Positions 24,879 through 33,443 of a DNA stretch of 64,000 bases are shown in pieces. The notes under the pieces are model-generated. The model saw only the letters and a program-made list of their open reading frames with translations, was not told the origin of the DNA and searched no databases. Source of the stretch: Chryseobacterium indologenes. GTDB taxonomy: Bacteria > Bacteroidota > Bacteroidia > Flavobacteriales > Weeksellaceae. Within the stretch, counting starts at the first letter, position 1. Each line of letters starts with the position of its first letter. Made by a program: the position numbers and the translations under genes. The DNA is taken from NCBI GenBank assembly GCA_001013295.1, contig LAZY01000020.1, forward strand, positions 1-64,000, written 5' to 3'.

Positions 24879-25496
24879 ATGAATCTAAAGGATCGGTTTG
24901 TACAGCTTTGTTTCCCTTTTACCAAAGATCAGGACCTCATTGCCCGTTTATGGAAAGAGATTGAAACAAAATACACTGAAAAAGGCAGACATTATCATGA
25001 TCTTCTGCATCTTGAGCGTATGTTTGAGGAATTTGAAGCGATAAAAGACTCTATTTCAGAATTTAGTCTGATTTCCTTTGCGGTATTCTATCATGATGTC
25101 ATCTATGATGCCACTTCTAAATCTAATGAGGAGAAAAGTGCATCAACAGCAGAAAAAAGGCTTACCGAACTAGACTTAGGTAAAGAAGAGATTGCTATTA
25201 TTTCAGCCCAGATCCTTGCTACAAAATCTCATCAGAATTCTGAAAATTCAGATATTAATTATCTTTTGGATGCCGACTTATCGGTTCTTGGAAAAGACTG
25301 GGAAACTTATCTGGATTATACTCAAAAGATCAGGAAAGAATATTCTATTTATCCTGATTTCCTTTATAAACCCGGCCGAAAAAAAGTGCTGAGACATTTC
25401 CTTGAGCTTGAAAGTATCTTCAAAACCGAATATTTTAAAGGAAAATACGAGGTTCAGGCCAAAGAAAATATTGAAAAAGAACTTCAGTTATTATAA
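24879..25496 (+). CDS. HD superfamily metal-dependent phosphohydrolase-like protein
   Basis: From ATG at 24879 this is a 205-residue protein of the predicted metal-dependent HD family. The first His is in RHYHDLLHLERM and the HD pair is in FAVFYHDVIYD. KSNEEKSA follows, and a last Asp lies in YLLDADLSVLGKDW. An extended start at 24825 would overlap the rhodanese gene and is less likely. The substrate is unknown; related proteins are often annotated as N-methyl-D-aspartate receptor NMDAR2C-like for historical reasons. It lies 28 bp after the rhodanese gene. Confidence 0.82.
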   Translation: MNLKDRFVQLCFPFTKDQDLIARLWKEIETKYTEKGRHYHDLLHLERMFEEFEAIKDSISEFSLISFAVFYHDVIYDATSKSNEEKSASTAEKRLTELDLGKEEIAIISAQILATKSHQNSENSDINYLLDADLSVLGKDWETYLDYTQKIRKEYSIYPDFLYKPGRKKVLRHFLELESIFKTEYFKGKYEVQAKENIEKELQLL

Positions 25497-25533
25497 GAAT
25501 AGCTCCAACTTCTTTTTTTTATTATTTCATTGA

Positions 25534-25561
25534 TTTCAGCAGATCAATTTCAATGATATTA
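25534..25561. repeat. 28-bp direct repeat, copy 1 (GLPGLI gene tail fragment)
   Basis: This segment is identical to 26226-26253, the 3' end of the GLPGLI gene. On the minus strand it still reads NIIEIDLLK followed by a stop. It is therefore either the relic of a second GLPGLI copy or a duplication formed when the 161-residue gene was inserted. Confidence 0.6.
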
Positions 25562-25691
25562 CGTGCAATATGTACAAAATATAATATTGAAAGCCATCCT
25601 AATAAATATCATTAAGATAAAGTATTATAAGCTTTAAACAATGATCTTTCATTGTGTTTTTTTTCTTATTTTTACTCATTATAAATAACGT

Positions 25692-26177
25692 ATGAGAAAA
25701 ATTGTATTGATTGGAATAGCCTCTTTGGGAGGATTTCTAACAGTAAATGCACAATGTAAAACAGTATCTACCCTTACAGAAAATTTTGATACCTGGAAAG
25801 ATATTAATAAATGTTGGACTGCTCAGGCAGGAAAAGCAATGCTGTATGCCACTGACAAAAGGATTGTATTTTATTCGATGACCAGCCCGGGAGAAAATAT
25901 GTATCTGATCACTCCAAAAATTAAAGCAGGAAATTATACCCTTTCTCTTGATACTTCAGATAATGGAGGAGAAACAACACTTGAAGTATTCTCTGTAAAC
26001 AATGCATCTGATCCAAAATCGTTTGTTGCAATCGTTAAACCTTCAAAGATAAAGGGAGATAAAAAGACCATCACTATTTCTTTAAAAAAGGATTCAAATC
26101 TGGGACTGAAAGTCTTGCTAAACGGAATACACCAGGCCGTTTATCTGGATAATTTTTCTTTACAGCCTAAAAAATAA
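25692..26177 (+). CDS. Secreted protein with jelly-roll-like domain
   Basis: The 161-residue protein has a clear signal peptide (MRKIVLIGIASLGGFLTVNA, cleaved before Q). The mature part begins with LTENFDTWKDINKCW. It continues as beta-strands ending in AVYLDNFSLQP, a pattern seen in choice-of-anchor-J or carbohydrate-binding-like modules of Bacteroidetes secreted proteins. There is no catalytic motif and no C-terminal T9SS sorting domain of recognisable type. It is flanked by two copies of a 28-bp direct repeat. The ligand is unknown. Confidence 0.65.
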   Translation: MRKIVLIGIASLGGFLTVNAQCKTVSTLTENFDTWKDINKCWTAQAGKAMLYATDKRIVFYSMTSPGENMYLITPKIKAGNYTLSLDTSDNGGETTLEVFSVNNASDPKSFVAIVKPSKIKGDKKTITISLKKDSNLGLKVLLNGIHQAVYLDNFSLQPKK

Positions 26178-26182
26178 AATTT

Positions 26183-26213
26183 AAAAAGAGATGTTATCTG
26201 ACATCTCTTTTTT
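26183..26213. terminator. Bidirectional terminator
   Basis: AAAAAGAGATGT (26183-26194) pairs with ACATCTCTTTTT around TATCTG, with a T-run on the plus strand and an A-run on its other side. It separates the secreted-protein gene from the convergent GLPGLI gene. Confidence 0.85.
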
Positions 26214-26219
26214 GTTTAT

Positions 26220-27056
26220 TTATTCTTTCAGCAGATCAATTTCAATGATATTATTATCTTTTTTTACATTTTCTTTAGCTGCTACTTCTATCTCTCTAAG
26301 AACCTGAGCCCCTGTTCGTAAATTGCCGGAACTGTCTCTCTGATCAGGAATTCTCCCCTCTATATACAATTGCTTTTCAACAGCAGCAGGATCTTTTCTG
26401 TATTTTGTATAATATTTTTGGTATTCTGACCTGTTAAACTCTACTTCTTTTGTAAACTGATAACGTTCTGGATATGCGTAATCATCAGGAAGATTTGATA
26501 TACCCACTAATTCAAAAATATGGCTTTTGGTAGCATCCTCCATCTTCACGATGAGCCCTGGTAGTCCGTGAAATTTATACGGTCCATCCTGAAGAGGGAT
26601 AGCTTCTGTAAACCAGGCATTCCATGCTCTTCCTGCAAAATTTAATGAAGCTTTTTGAGCATTATAATTCAGTATTTTCTGCTTGTCATTAAGAATCTTC
26701 CAATCCAGTTTTCTTTCGTCATTGACTTTTATTCTCATTTGGGCTGAGTTTCCCAATGTTTTATAAAATACCTTTCCTCCTTTTTTCTCGATGGTGTACA
26801 ATACGGTCAGGTCCATGGGAGGCATGATCATTTTTCCTTTATTAGAAGGCGCAATGATTGTGGAGTCAGACTGATATTTTCTTTGGCTGAAAAAGGAAGA
26901 TGTACTATTACCGGAAACATCCAAAAACATAAATTCTTTCACCACATTTGCTTTATTCGTAGAATCCGGAATAAAGGTATACTGATAGATGAAGCGCTTA
27001 TTTTGCGCTGATACAAACTGCGTAAAAAGAAAGAAGATAAAAACGAAGTATTTCAT
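26220..27056 (-). CDS. GLPGLI family protein
   Basis: This 278-residue secreted protein has a signal peptide (MKYFVFIFFLFTQFVSAQ). The family-defining motif lies in GPYKFHGLPGLIVKMEDAT at about residues 158-176. An upstream WNAWFTEAIPLQDG is also typical. The family is largely restricted to Bacteroidetes and often lies near TonB receptors or other GLPGLI genes; the role is unknown. The gene is single here. A 28-bp piece identical to its 3' end lies 692 bp away, at 25534-25561. Confidence 0.93.
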   Translation of the reverse strand: MKYFVFIFFLFTQFVSAQNKRFIYQYTFIPDSTNKANVVKEFMFLDVSGNSTSSFFSQRKYQSDSTIIAPSNKGKMIMPPMDLTVLYTIEKKGGKVFYKTLGNSAQMRIKVNDERKLDWKILNDKQKILNYNAQKASLNFAGRAWNAWFTEAIPLQDGPYKFHGLPGLIVKMEDATKSHIFELVGISNLPDDYAYPERYQFTKEVEFNRSEYQKYYTKYRKDPAAVEKQLYIEGRIPDQRDSSGNLRTGAQVLREIEVAAKENVKKDNNIIEIDLLKE

Positions 27057-27169
27057 GGTTTATTCTGATGATTTTGGTGAGTATCAATATACATATTTAT
27101 TTCCTTTACTGAAAAAACACTTTTTAGAAATATCTACAAAAGACAGCTATACCTATTTTAATAAAAAAA

Positions 27170-27189
27170 CTATCTCAGTAACGAGATAG
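27170..27189 (-). terminator. Terminator of the hydrolase operon
   Basis: CTATCTC (27170-27176) pairs with GAGATAG (27183-27189). On the minus strand it is followed by seven T. It lies just beyond the alpha/beta hydrolase stop at 27200. Confidence 0.8.
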
Positions 27190-27199
27190 CTTTATATGT

Positions 27200-27994
27200 T
27201 TATGATGATGATTTTATTATACAGTAAAACTTATTCCTGATAAATTCTGCGGCTCTTTCCAGCACCAACTCAGGAACTTCTTTATGTGGGGTATGCCCTA
27301 CTCCCGGAATGATATATTTTTCAGCAGTTCCGCTTACCTGAGAAACAGTTTTTTCAACCTGATCCAATGTCCCGTATTCATCGGCCTCACCCTGAATAAA
27401 CAATAGAGGACAAATAATCTGTTTTAAAAAATGTTCGATGTTCCAGGCTCTGTAATCATTACGGGTCCATGTCTCTGTCCAGGCTCTGAACAAGGTTTCC
27501 ACCTTATCTCCATGATATTTCTGCAGACGTTCCGGAAGATTTGTGGTCTTATAGGCCTCCCAGGCATCATAAACTCCTTTTAAAGTCACTTCTTCTACAA
27601 AAATATGCCCGGCTTCACAAATTACGGTTTTTACTCTTTCCGGATATTTTGCTGCGGTAAGCAATGCAATGGTTCCACCATCACTATGTCCAAAGAGAAT
27701 AGCGTGATCAATATTCATTTCAGCCAACAAATTGTTTAATAAATCTGCTTCAAGCTCCATATAGTTCACCGGTCTTTCATGGGTAGGCATCGGATATGAT
27801 CTCCCATATCCCAACCGGTCATAAGCAAGAACGTTACATTGTGCTGCTTCAGATAATTTTGCAGGAAAATCTCTCCAAAGCTGTACTGATCCCAATGAAT
27901 CATGCAGAAAAACAATCGTGGGTCTCTTTTTGTCTGAACAATGGTATTCTATATATAGCTTTTGCCCTTTTACATCAATTATTCTTCCTTCCAT
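27200..27994 (-). CDS. Alpha/beta hydrolase
   Basis: The 264-residue alpha/beta-fold hydrolase has an oxyanion segment (IVFLHDSLGSVQLWRDFP) and a nucleophile elbow GHSDGG. An acidic residue lies in FIQGEADEYGT, and the catalytic His is in IPGVGHTPHKE near the C-terminus. The Ser-Asp-His triad is complete. The substrate is unknown. It starts 8 bp after the nitronate monooxygenase gene and is cotranscribed with it. Confidence 0.9.
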   Translation of the reverse strand: MEGRIIDVKGQKLYIEYHCSDKKRPTIVFLHDSLGSVQLWRDFPAKLSEAAQCNVLAYDRLGYGRSYPMPTHERPVNYMELEADLLNNLLAEMNIDHAILFGHSDGGTIALLTAAKYPERVKTVICEAGHIFVEEVTLKGVYDAWEAYKTTNLPERLQKYHGDKVETLFRAWTETWTRNDYRAWNIEHFLKQIICPLLFIQGEADEYGTLDQVEKTVSQVSGTAEKYIIPGVGHTPHKEVPELVLERAAEFIRNKFYCIIKSSS

Positions 27995-28002
27995 TCAGCA
28001 AT

Positions 28003-28992
28003 TTACAATGTTGGTATTTTTACCTCTTCAAATTCTTTTAACAGTTGATTAAAAACAGCTTCTACGGGAAGTATATCATCAATAAGAGCAGAGACCTGCC
28101 CTATTTCCAGCTCGCCATCTTCCATATCGCCTTCAAACATTCCTTTTTTGGCTCTTGCTCTTCCTAATGAGGCAATTAAAGCTTCTTTATTTCTTCCGCC
28201 CTGGTAGATCTCTTCCAGTTCGTTGAAAAATTTATTTTTAACCATTCTTACAGGAGCCAGTTCTTTCAGGGTAAGGTGCGTGTCTCCTTCCTGCAGCTCT
28301 GTAATTTTCTTTTTCCAGTTTTCATGGGCACTTGCTTCTGTAGTCGCTGCAAAACGGGAACCAATCTGCACCCCGTCAGCTCCTAAGATCATTGCCGCTT
28401 TTATCTGTGAACCCAGTGCAATACCTCCTGCTGCGATCAAAGGTTTGGAAATATGTTTTCTTACATTGGGAATAAGGCAGAATGTTGTGGTTTCATCTCT
28501 TCCGTTGTGCCCTCCGGCTTCGAAACCTTCAGCTACTATTGCATCTACCCCTGCATCTTCACATTTTACTGCAAATTTGGTGGAAGACACTACATGAGCA
28601 ACCTTTATTCCTTCTTTCTGAAGGGTTTCCGTATATGTTTTCGGGTTCCCGGCTGAAGTAAACACGATTTTCACGCCTTCTTCCAGAATGATCTGAATAA
28701 TTTCCTCAAGGTTCGGATACAGCATAGGAACGTTCACGCCAAAAGGTTTATCCGTTGCCTGTTTGCATTTCTGAATGTTTTCTCTTAAAATATCGGGATA
28801 CATGCTTCCTGCTCCGATAAGGCCAAGCCCGCCACAGTTGGATACCGCTGAAGCCAGTTTCCATCCTGAATGCCAGATCATTCCTGCCTGTATAATTGGA
28901 TATTTGATATTGAAAAGCTCCGAAATTTTATTTTGACTAGCCTGCATATCATGAATTTTTTTTGCCGAATTAAAATCTATAAAATTGCTCAT
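28003..28992 (-). CDS. Nitronate monooxygenase family flavoprotein
   Basis: The 329-residue TIM-barrel FMN enzyme is of the nitronate monooxygenase (2-nitropropane dioxygenase) family. Visible marks are YPIIQAGMIWHSGWKLA at the N-terminus, GLGLIGAGSM, VAEGFEAGGHNGRDE with the catalytic His, and the FMN phosphate-binding stretch AAGGIALG...GADGVQIGSRFAAT. It oxidises toxic alkyl nitronates or related acids. The start MSNFID at 28992 follows a TATTTTTA -7-like element more closely than the longer reading. It is the first gene of a two-gene operon with the hydrolase. Confidence 0.9.
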   Translation of the reverse strand: MSNFIDFNSAKKIHDMQASQNKISELFNIKYPIIQAGMIWHSGWKLASAVSNCGGLGLIGAGSMYPDILRENIQKCKQATDKPFGVNVPMLYPNLEEIIQIILEEGVKIVFTSAGNPKTYTETLQKEGIKVAHVVSSTKFAVKCEDAGVDAIVAEGFEAGGHNGRDETTTFCLIPNVRKHISKPLIAAGGIALGSQIKAAMILGADGVQIGSRFAATTEASAHENWKKKITELQEGDTHLTLKELAPVRMVKNKFFNELEEIYQGGRNKEALIASLGRARAKKGMFEGDMEDGELEIGQVSALIDDILPVEAVFNQLLKEFEEVKIPTL

Positions 28993-29055
28993 GCGTAAAA
29001 ATACTAAAAACAATGATTGCCAGACCTCTCTATCCCTTATAAAATATACTAAATC

Positions 29056-29178
29056 TTAGTTTTTTTTATACTGTGCTAAAACTTTATCTATAAGAAAACT
29101 GACTTTTAAAAATTTCTGAACGAGTTCGATTATATCTTCCTGAAGATACTCATCCTTAAGGTCAACCCAACTTTCCAT
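29056..29178 (-). CDS. Small acidic/helical protein (40 aa), unknown
   Basis: ATG at 29178 opens a 40-codon ORF (MESWVDLKDEYLQEDIIELV then QKFLKVSFLIDKVLAQYKKN). It looks like a single long amphipathic helix or helical hairpin. An exact TAATTTTG -7 element (29199-29192) lies directly upstream, giving a leader of a few nucleotides. I do not recognise a family. Codon content and the promoter support a real small gene between nitronate monooxygenase and surA. Confidence 0.5.
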   Translation of the reverse strand: MESWVDLKDEYLQEDIIELVQKFLKVSFLIDKVLAQYKKN

Positions 29179-29228
29179 TAAAGTCAGTGGTCAAAATTAC
29201 TTTTTTATCCTTCTATATATTCATAAAA

Positions 29229-29255
29229 AAAACCTTCAGAAATTCTGAAGGTTTT
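29229..29255 (-). terminator. Terminator after surA-like gene
   Basis: AAAACCTTCAGAA (29229-29241) is a perfect complement of TTCTGAAGGTTTT (29243-29255). On the minus strand the hairpin directly follows the surA stop at 29260 and is followed by T-rich DNA. Confidence 0.8.
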
Positions 29256-29259
29256 GATT

Positions 29260-30627
29260 TTATTTTTTGATGGATTCTTTTTTCCAGTTAGCCTTAAAGC
29301 TACAGCTATCGTAACGGCCATCTATAGAAATGAAAGTTGTCGGTAATTTAGAGTTGACAAACTTTTCAATCATTTCATTTTTCTTTTTGTTCAGCGCCAT
29401 CTGCTTGATTCGGCTGAAATCACTTTCTAAAGTAATCTGGTGAGCAGGAATTTCGTCTTCCAGTTTAAGGATTTTTACTACTTTTCTTCTGTTCTCTTCT
29501 TCATCGAAAGCGGTTGTAATATCTCCTTTATTCAATCCTGCTAATTCGTAGCTGATGGTTCCAGGAATACTTTCTCTTTCAATTTTATCAGAACCGTCTG
29601 CTCCCGGGATAATTCCAGCATTAAACTTGGTTCTTTTATCATCTGAAAACTTGAAAGCAGCATCTTTAAACGTCATTTTCTTTTCCAGAATAAGTCCTCT
29701 GATGCTGTCTAATTTTGCTTTCGCTGTCTTCATCTCATCATCTGTAGGAGTAGCTTTCAAAAGGATATGTCTTGCATCATATACCTTACCTGATCTTTTC
29801 AATAACTGAATAATGTGAAATCCGAATTCAGACTCAATAGGGTCAGAAATTTCATTTTCCTGAAGATTTAGTGCAGCTGCTTCAAACGGCTTCACCATCT
29901 GTCCTTTGTTGATGTTTTTGTATAAACCTCCGTTGGCCGCAGATCCTTCATCTTCTGAATAAATTCTTGCCTGGCTTTCAAAAGTTTCTCCGCCAAGAAT
30001 ATCCTGCTTGATCTTCTTCAGTCTGTTGATAAGATCTTGCTTATGTGCTTCCGTCAAAGTAGGATACATCATAATCTGAGCCAGGGTAACCTCTTCTTTT
30101 ACCTGTGGCAACTGCATTTTATACATATTGTAAAAGTCAGTCACCTCATTAGGCGTTACGTCTGCTTTGTCGGTAATTCTACCATATTTTGCCTGTCCGT
30201 AATATTGGTCTGTATCGATTTTTTCGATAGCATTCTTCATTTCGTAAGCATTTCTGAACTTATAAGCGGCAAGCAATGTTTTTTCATCCGGAAATTGAGA
30301 AAGCAACTGACGGTATTTTGCGTTAGCCTGTTCCTTGATCGCAGCAGAACGGTTTTCGATCAAAGTATCTTTTTTTGCTTCATATACAAGAAGCTTATTG
30401 CTGATAAGATTTTCAAGGAACTCACATTTGTCTGTATTACTAGCTCCCTGCTGTTTCCCATAATTCATCTGCTCGATTACATCTGATTCCAAAACGATTT
30501 CGTTCCCGATAACAGCAGCAATACCATCCACTAAATCTCCTTGTTTTAGCTGGGCATTCATCATATTTGAAGAAAACATCATCATGAAAATCCCAAGAAG
30601 AAAAGTGATTTTTAGTTTATTTGTCAT
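29260..30627 (-). CDS. Periplasmic peptidylprolyl isomerase, SurA-like
   Basis: The 455-residue secreted foldase has a signal peptide (ending SSNMMNAQ) and a SurA N-terminal domain (VDGIAAVIGNEIVLESDVIE). Two parvulin domains follow. The first, about 175-270, has EEVTLAQIMMYPT and the typical SEFGFHIIQLL end. The second, about 280-380, starts at VYDARHILLKATP. Parvulin chaperones assist folding of outer-membrane beta-barrels. The C-terminus lacks further domains. Its own promoter, TTG-N21-TAAATTTG, precedes it and a terminator follows, so it can be transcribed apart from the PfkB and gldD genes upstream. Confidence 0.9.
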   Translation of the reverse strand: MTNKLKITFLLGIFMMMFSSNMMNAQLKQGDLVDGIAAVIGNEIVLESDVIEQMNYGKQQGASNTDKCEFLENLISNKLLVYEAKKDTLIENRSAAIKEQANAKYRQLLSQFPDEKTLLAAYKFRNAYEMKNAIEKIDTDQYYGQAKYGRITDKADVTPNEVTDFYNMYKMQLPQVKEEVTLAQIMMYPTLTEAHKQDLINRLKKIKQDILGGETFESQARIYSEDEGSAANGGLYKNINKGQMVKPFEAAALNLQENEISDPIESEFGFHIIQLLKRSGKVYDARHILLKATPTDDEMKTAKAKLDSIRGLILEKKMTFKDAAFKFSDDKRTKFNAGIIPGADGSDKIERESIPGTISYELAGLNKGDITTAFDEEENRRKVVKILKLEDEIPAHQITLESDFSRIKQMALNKKKNEMIEKFVNSKLPTTFISIDGRYDSCSFKANWKKESIKK

Positions 30628-30647
30628 TTTACTATTTTAACAAGTTG

Positions 30648-30679
30648 CAAATTTAGAATTCTTAACGAATTTCACTCAA
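30648..30679 (-). promoter_or_regulatory. surA-like gene promoter
   Basis: On the minus strand TTG (30679-30677) and TAAATTTG (30655-30648) are spaced by 21 nt. This is a good Bacteroidetes promoter, 20 bp before the ATG at 30627. Confidence 0.6.
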
Positions 30680-30713
30680 TTTTTTATTATAAATATTTCT
30701 TAAAAAGACTTAT

Positions 30714-31637
30714 TTACTGCAGTTCAACATCAAATGTCGTTAATTCTTTGAATTGTCTCAATCTGCTGAACATATCAGACTCCTGTACTTCCTGAATTCT
30801 TTCAGTTCCAAATTTTTCAACAGTGAATGAAGCCATTGCAGATCCTACGATCAAAGCAGATTTCATAGTATCGAAATCAATTTTTCCTTTTTTAGCAAGG
30901 TAAGCCGCAAAACCTCCGGCAAATGTATCTCCGGCTCCTGTAGGATCGAAAACATCTTCTAACGGAAGTGCAGGAATTGCAAATACTTTATTGTCATGGA
31001 AAAGAAGTGCTCCGTGCTCTCCTTTTTTGATGATCACATACTCAGGACCCATAGTGTGGATCTTTTTAGCAGCTTTCACTAAAGAATATTCTCCGGAAAG
31101 TTGTCTTGCTTCTTCATCATTGATTGTAATAACGTCTGTTTTTGCAATCATTTCCATTAGAATATCCAATGCACAATCCATCCAGAAATTCATGGTATCA
31201 AGGATAACAAGTTTAGGACGGTTGTTCATTTTTTCAAGGACAGATAACTGAACTCCAGGGTGTAGGTTTCCAAGTAGTAAGATCTCAGCATCCTGCATTG
31301 AATCCGGAATTTTAGGATCAAAGTTCTCCAATACGTTTACTTCTGTAGCCAAAGTATCTCTGGTATTCAGGTCATTGTGATATTTCCCTGACCAGAAGAA
31401 TGTTTTTCCTTCTTTCACCACTTCAATTCCTTCGATGTTTACTTCTCTGTTTGTGAACATATCAAGATGCTCTTGTGGAAAGTCTCCTCCTACTACAGAA
31501 ACAATACCGGATTTAACGCCTAAAATAGATGATGTAATTCCAATATAAGTGGCTGCACCACCCAAAATTTTGTCCGTTTTACCAAATGGTGTTTCAATTG
31601 CATCAAATGCAACACTTCCTACAACTAAAAGTTTCAT
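30714..31637 (-). CDS. PfkB family sugar/nucleoside kinase
   Basis: From the start at 31637 the protein has 307 residues. It has an N-terminal MKLLVVGSVAFDAIETPFG, GGAATYIGITSSILG and the C-terminal PfkB signature DPTGAGDTFAGGFAAYLA with the catalytic Asp. TINDEEARQLSG is the usual mid-domain motif. The substrate is not evident; the subfamily resembles ribokinase/adenosine kinase-like enzymes common in Bacteroidetes. A reading from 31682 would overlap gldD and is rejected. It follows gldD by 28 bp and precedes the surA gene. Confidence 0.88.
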   Translation of the reverse strand: MKLLVVGSVAFDAIETPFGKTDKILGGAATYIGITSSILGVKSGIVSVVGGDFPQEHLDMFTNREVNIEGIEVVKEGKTFFWSGKYHNDLNTRDTLATEVNVLENFDPKIPDSMQDAEILLLGNLHPGVQLSVLEKMNNRPKLVILDTMNFWMDCALDILMEMIAKTDVITINDEEARQLSGEYSLVKAAKKIHTMGPEYVIIKKGEHGALLFHDNKVFAIPALPLEDVFDPTGAGDTFAGGFAAYLAKKGKIDFDTMKSALIVGSAMASFTVEKFGTERIQEVQESDMFSRLRQFKELTTFDVELQ

Positions 31638-31665
31638 ATATTTTTCAATGTATATTAAAAGTAAA

Positions 31666-32223
31666 TTATTTTTTCCACTCAAAAGTGTCCAGCAGGTGTT
31701 TCATATCGTTTTTGATATAGTTCACAGCAGGAGCCAGAGAGTCCGGTTTCGGTCTCGTATTAAAGTATAGATAAGCAGTCACGAAGTGCTTCGTACTGTC
31801 TGTAATGTAAAACTGAAGATTGGAAGCGCTCTGCCCTTTCAGCTCGTAGAAATTCCCGTATACCTTTTTTTCAGGGTATTCAAAGGATTTTGTATCGATA
31901 GAACTGGCTTTGATGGTGTGCTCATACACCATTTTTTCAGCTTCCTTGATGTGTTCTGCAAAGTCATTCTGTATCGGATAATAGGTCACGAAAAGTTTGG
32001 CCTTCATTTTAGGATAATTCAAATAGAACCAGCAAGGTTTCTTAGCCGGTGCAATCGAAGCAAAGTCCGAGTATTCAAAGGTATAGGCACAATTGTTTTC
32101 AAACTTTTGGTATTTCGGTGTGGGGTATTCCAGACGCAGTTCTCCGTAAGGTTTCGGGGTCGTGTCTTTTCCACATGAAATTAAAAGCAGTGATACAAAA
32201 ATAAAAATGACTTTTTTTATCAT
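31666..32223 (-). CDS. gldD: Gliding motility lipoprotein GldD
   Basis: The 185-residue lipoprotein (MIKKVIFIFVSLLLISC) matches GldD. After the lipobox it has YGELRLEYPTPKYQKF. CWFYLNYPKMKAKLFVTYYP and the C-terminal HFVTAYLYFNTRPKPDSLAP are strongly conserved in the family. In Flavobacterium johnsoniae GldD is needed for gliding and appears to support the type IX secretion machinery. Many non-gliding Chryseobacterium-like strains keep it, so it suggests T9SS rather than proving motility. It lies between mutY (44 bp upstream) and the PfkB kinase gene, a neighbourhood close to the mutY-gldD linkage seen across Flavobacteriia. Confidence 0.95.
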   Translation of the reverse strand: MIKKVIFIFVSLLLISCGKDTTPKPYGELRLEYPTPKYQKFENNCAYTFEYSDFASIAPAKKPCWFYLNYPKMKAKLFVTYYPIQNDFAEHIKEAEKMVYEHTIKASSIDTKSFEYPEKKVYGNFYELKGQSASNLQFYITDSTKHFVTAYLYFNTRPKPDSLAPAVNYIKNDMKHLLDTFEWKK

Positions 32224-32267
32224 TTTGCAAAAGTACAAATTAGATTTCAGATTTCGGAAGACAAATT

Positions 32268-33302
32268 TCAGTCTTTCAGAGAGTTTTGAATGTAATTTTC
32301 CAAAGGCTTTGGAAAGGATTTTTCATGAGAGCCTTCAACATCTGTGATCAGGTATTGATTTTCAGCGATAAAATGGTTCCATATTTTCTCTGAAGCCACC
32401 TCAACATTAAAAATTTCAATGCTTAAATTCTTGTGCGTCAGCTTATGGGTAATCGTTTTTGAACCTGTAATAAACTGTTCCATATCAGCTGAAATCTCAG
32501 GCGGAAACTCAAATAGTTTTTTCCAGATGAAGTCATCCCCTCTTTGACGGATCAGAAATTTTCTGTTTCTGTGAACAAAATAATAAGTCAAAGCTAAGTC
32601 TTCTGCTTTTACTTTTTTAGTTTTTACCGGATAATCTGCAATTTTTTGGGTAGAAAATGCAAGGCAGTCTTCATTGATGGGACATTCTCCACAAAGGGGA
32701 TTTTTAGGTTTACAGATCTCTGATCCCAGATCCATCATAGCCTGATTGAAATCGCCCACATTTTCCGGCATCACCAAAGTTGCCAGTTCAGAGAAATAAG
32801 AAAATGCTTTTGAATTCGAAATATCAAAATCATCAGCAAAAAGGCGGCTCAGAACACGATAAAAATTTCCATCTACTGCCGGATTTTTCCCACCAAAGCA
32901 TATACTTGAAATTGCAGCAGCGGTATACTTCCCCACTCCTTTCAGTTTTAGGATTTCATCATACTGATCAGGAAATACTCCCTGATAGTCATTCATGATC
33001 TGTTGGGCTGCTTTATGAATATTGATTGCTCTTGAATAATATCCCAATCCTTTCCAATACAGTAAGACTTCATTTTCTTCGGCTTCTGCCAAAGTTTTTA
33101 CATCGGGAAATCTTTCAATGAAATTATTGTAATGATTGAGCCCCTGGCTGATCCTTGTCTGCTGAAATACAATCTCACAGATCCAGATCTTATATGGGTC
33201 TTTTGTCTGCCTGAAAGGGAGATCTCTCGCATTGTTTCTATACCACTCCAAAAGCCTGTTTCCTACATGAAGAAACGCTGTATTTCTGCTATCCTTATTC
33301 AA
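32268..33302 (-). CDS. mutY: A/G-specific adenine DNA glycosylase
   Basis: The 344-residue base-excision repair enzyme removes adenine mispaired with 8-oxoguanine. The catalytic Glu lies in WICEIVFQQTRISQ, the HhH motif in LKLKGVGKYTAAAI, and the catalytic Asp in NPAVDGNFYRVLSRL. The 4Fe-4S cluster ligands have the exact C-x6-C-x2-C-x5-C spacing in CKPKNPLCGECPINEDC. The C-terminal NUDIX-like domain that reads 8-oxoG begins near residue 230. The motif WICEIVFQQT departs from the usual W(L/V)SEVMLQQT at Cys and Phe. It is preceded by a leader with a strong hairpin. Confidence 0.97.
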   Translation of the reverse strand: MNKDSRNTAFLHVGNRLLEWYRNNARDLPFRQTKDPYKIWICEIVFQQTRISQGLNHYNNFIERFPDVKTLAEAEENEVLLYWKGLGYYSRAINIHKAAQQIMNDYQGVFPDQYDEILKLKGVGKYTAAAISSICFGGKNPAVDGNFYRVLSRLFADDFDISNSKAFSYFSELATLVMPENVGDFNQAMMDLGSEICKPKNPLCGECPINEDCLAFSTQKIADYPVKTKKVKAEDLALTYYFVHRNRKFLIRQRGDDFIWKKLFEFPPEISADMEQFITGSKTITHKLTHKNLSIEIFNVEVASEKIWNHFIAENQYLITDVEGSHEKSFPKPLENYIQNSLKD

Positions 33303-33341
33303 AAATTTTTGTTTAATTTTTTATAAAATGCTTGGGCTTCA

Positions 33342-33381
33342 CTCTGCATGACATTGCCGACATTCCTCATGTCTTGCAGAG
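33342..33381 (-). promoter_or_regulatory. Hairpin in the mutY leader
   Basis: CTCTGCATGACAT (33342-33354) and ATGTCTTGCAGAG (33369-33381) form a 13-bp stem with one mismatch and a 14-nt loop. It lies between an exact TATCTTTG -7 element on the minus strand (33439-33432) and the mutY start at 33302. Confidence 0.5.
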
Positions 33382-33443
33382 CATAGACCGGAAGTTTGCA
33401 AACAAAGTTGACGAAGCATTTTTATATTCTGCAAAGATAAAAT

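Noticed and set aside
31638..31682. Upstream start for the PfkB kinase overlapping gldD
   Set aside because: The extension has no family similarity and overlaps the gldD stop; the start at 31637 places the conserved MKLLVVGS at the N-terminus.
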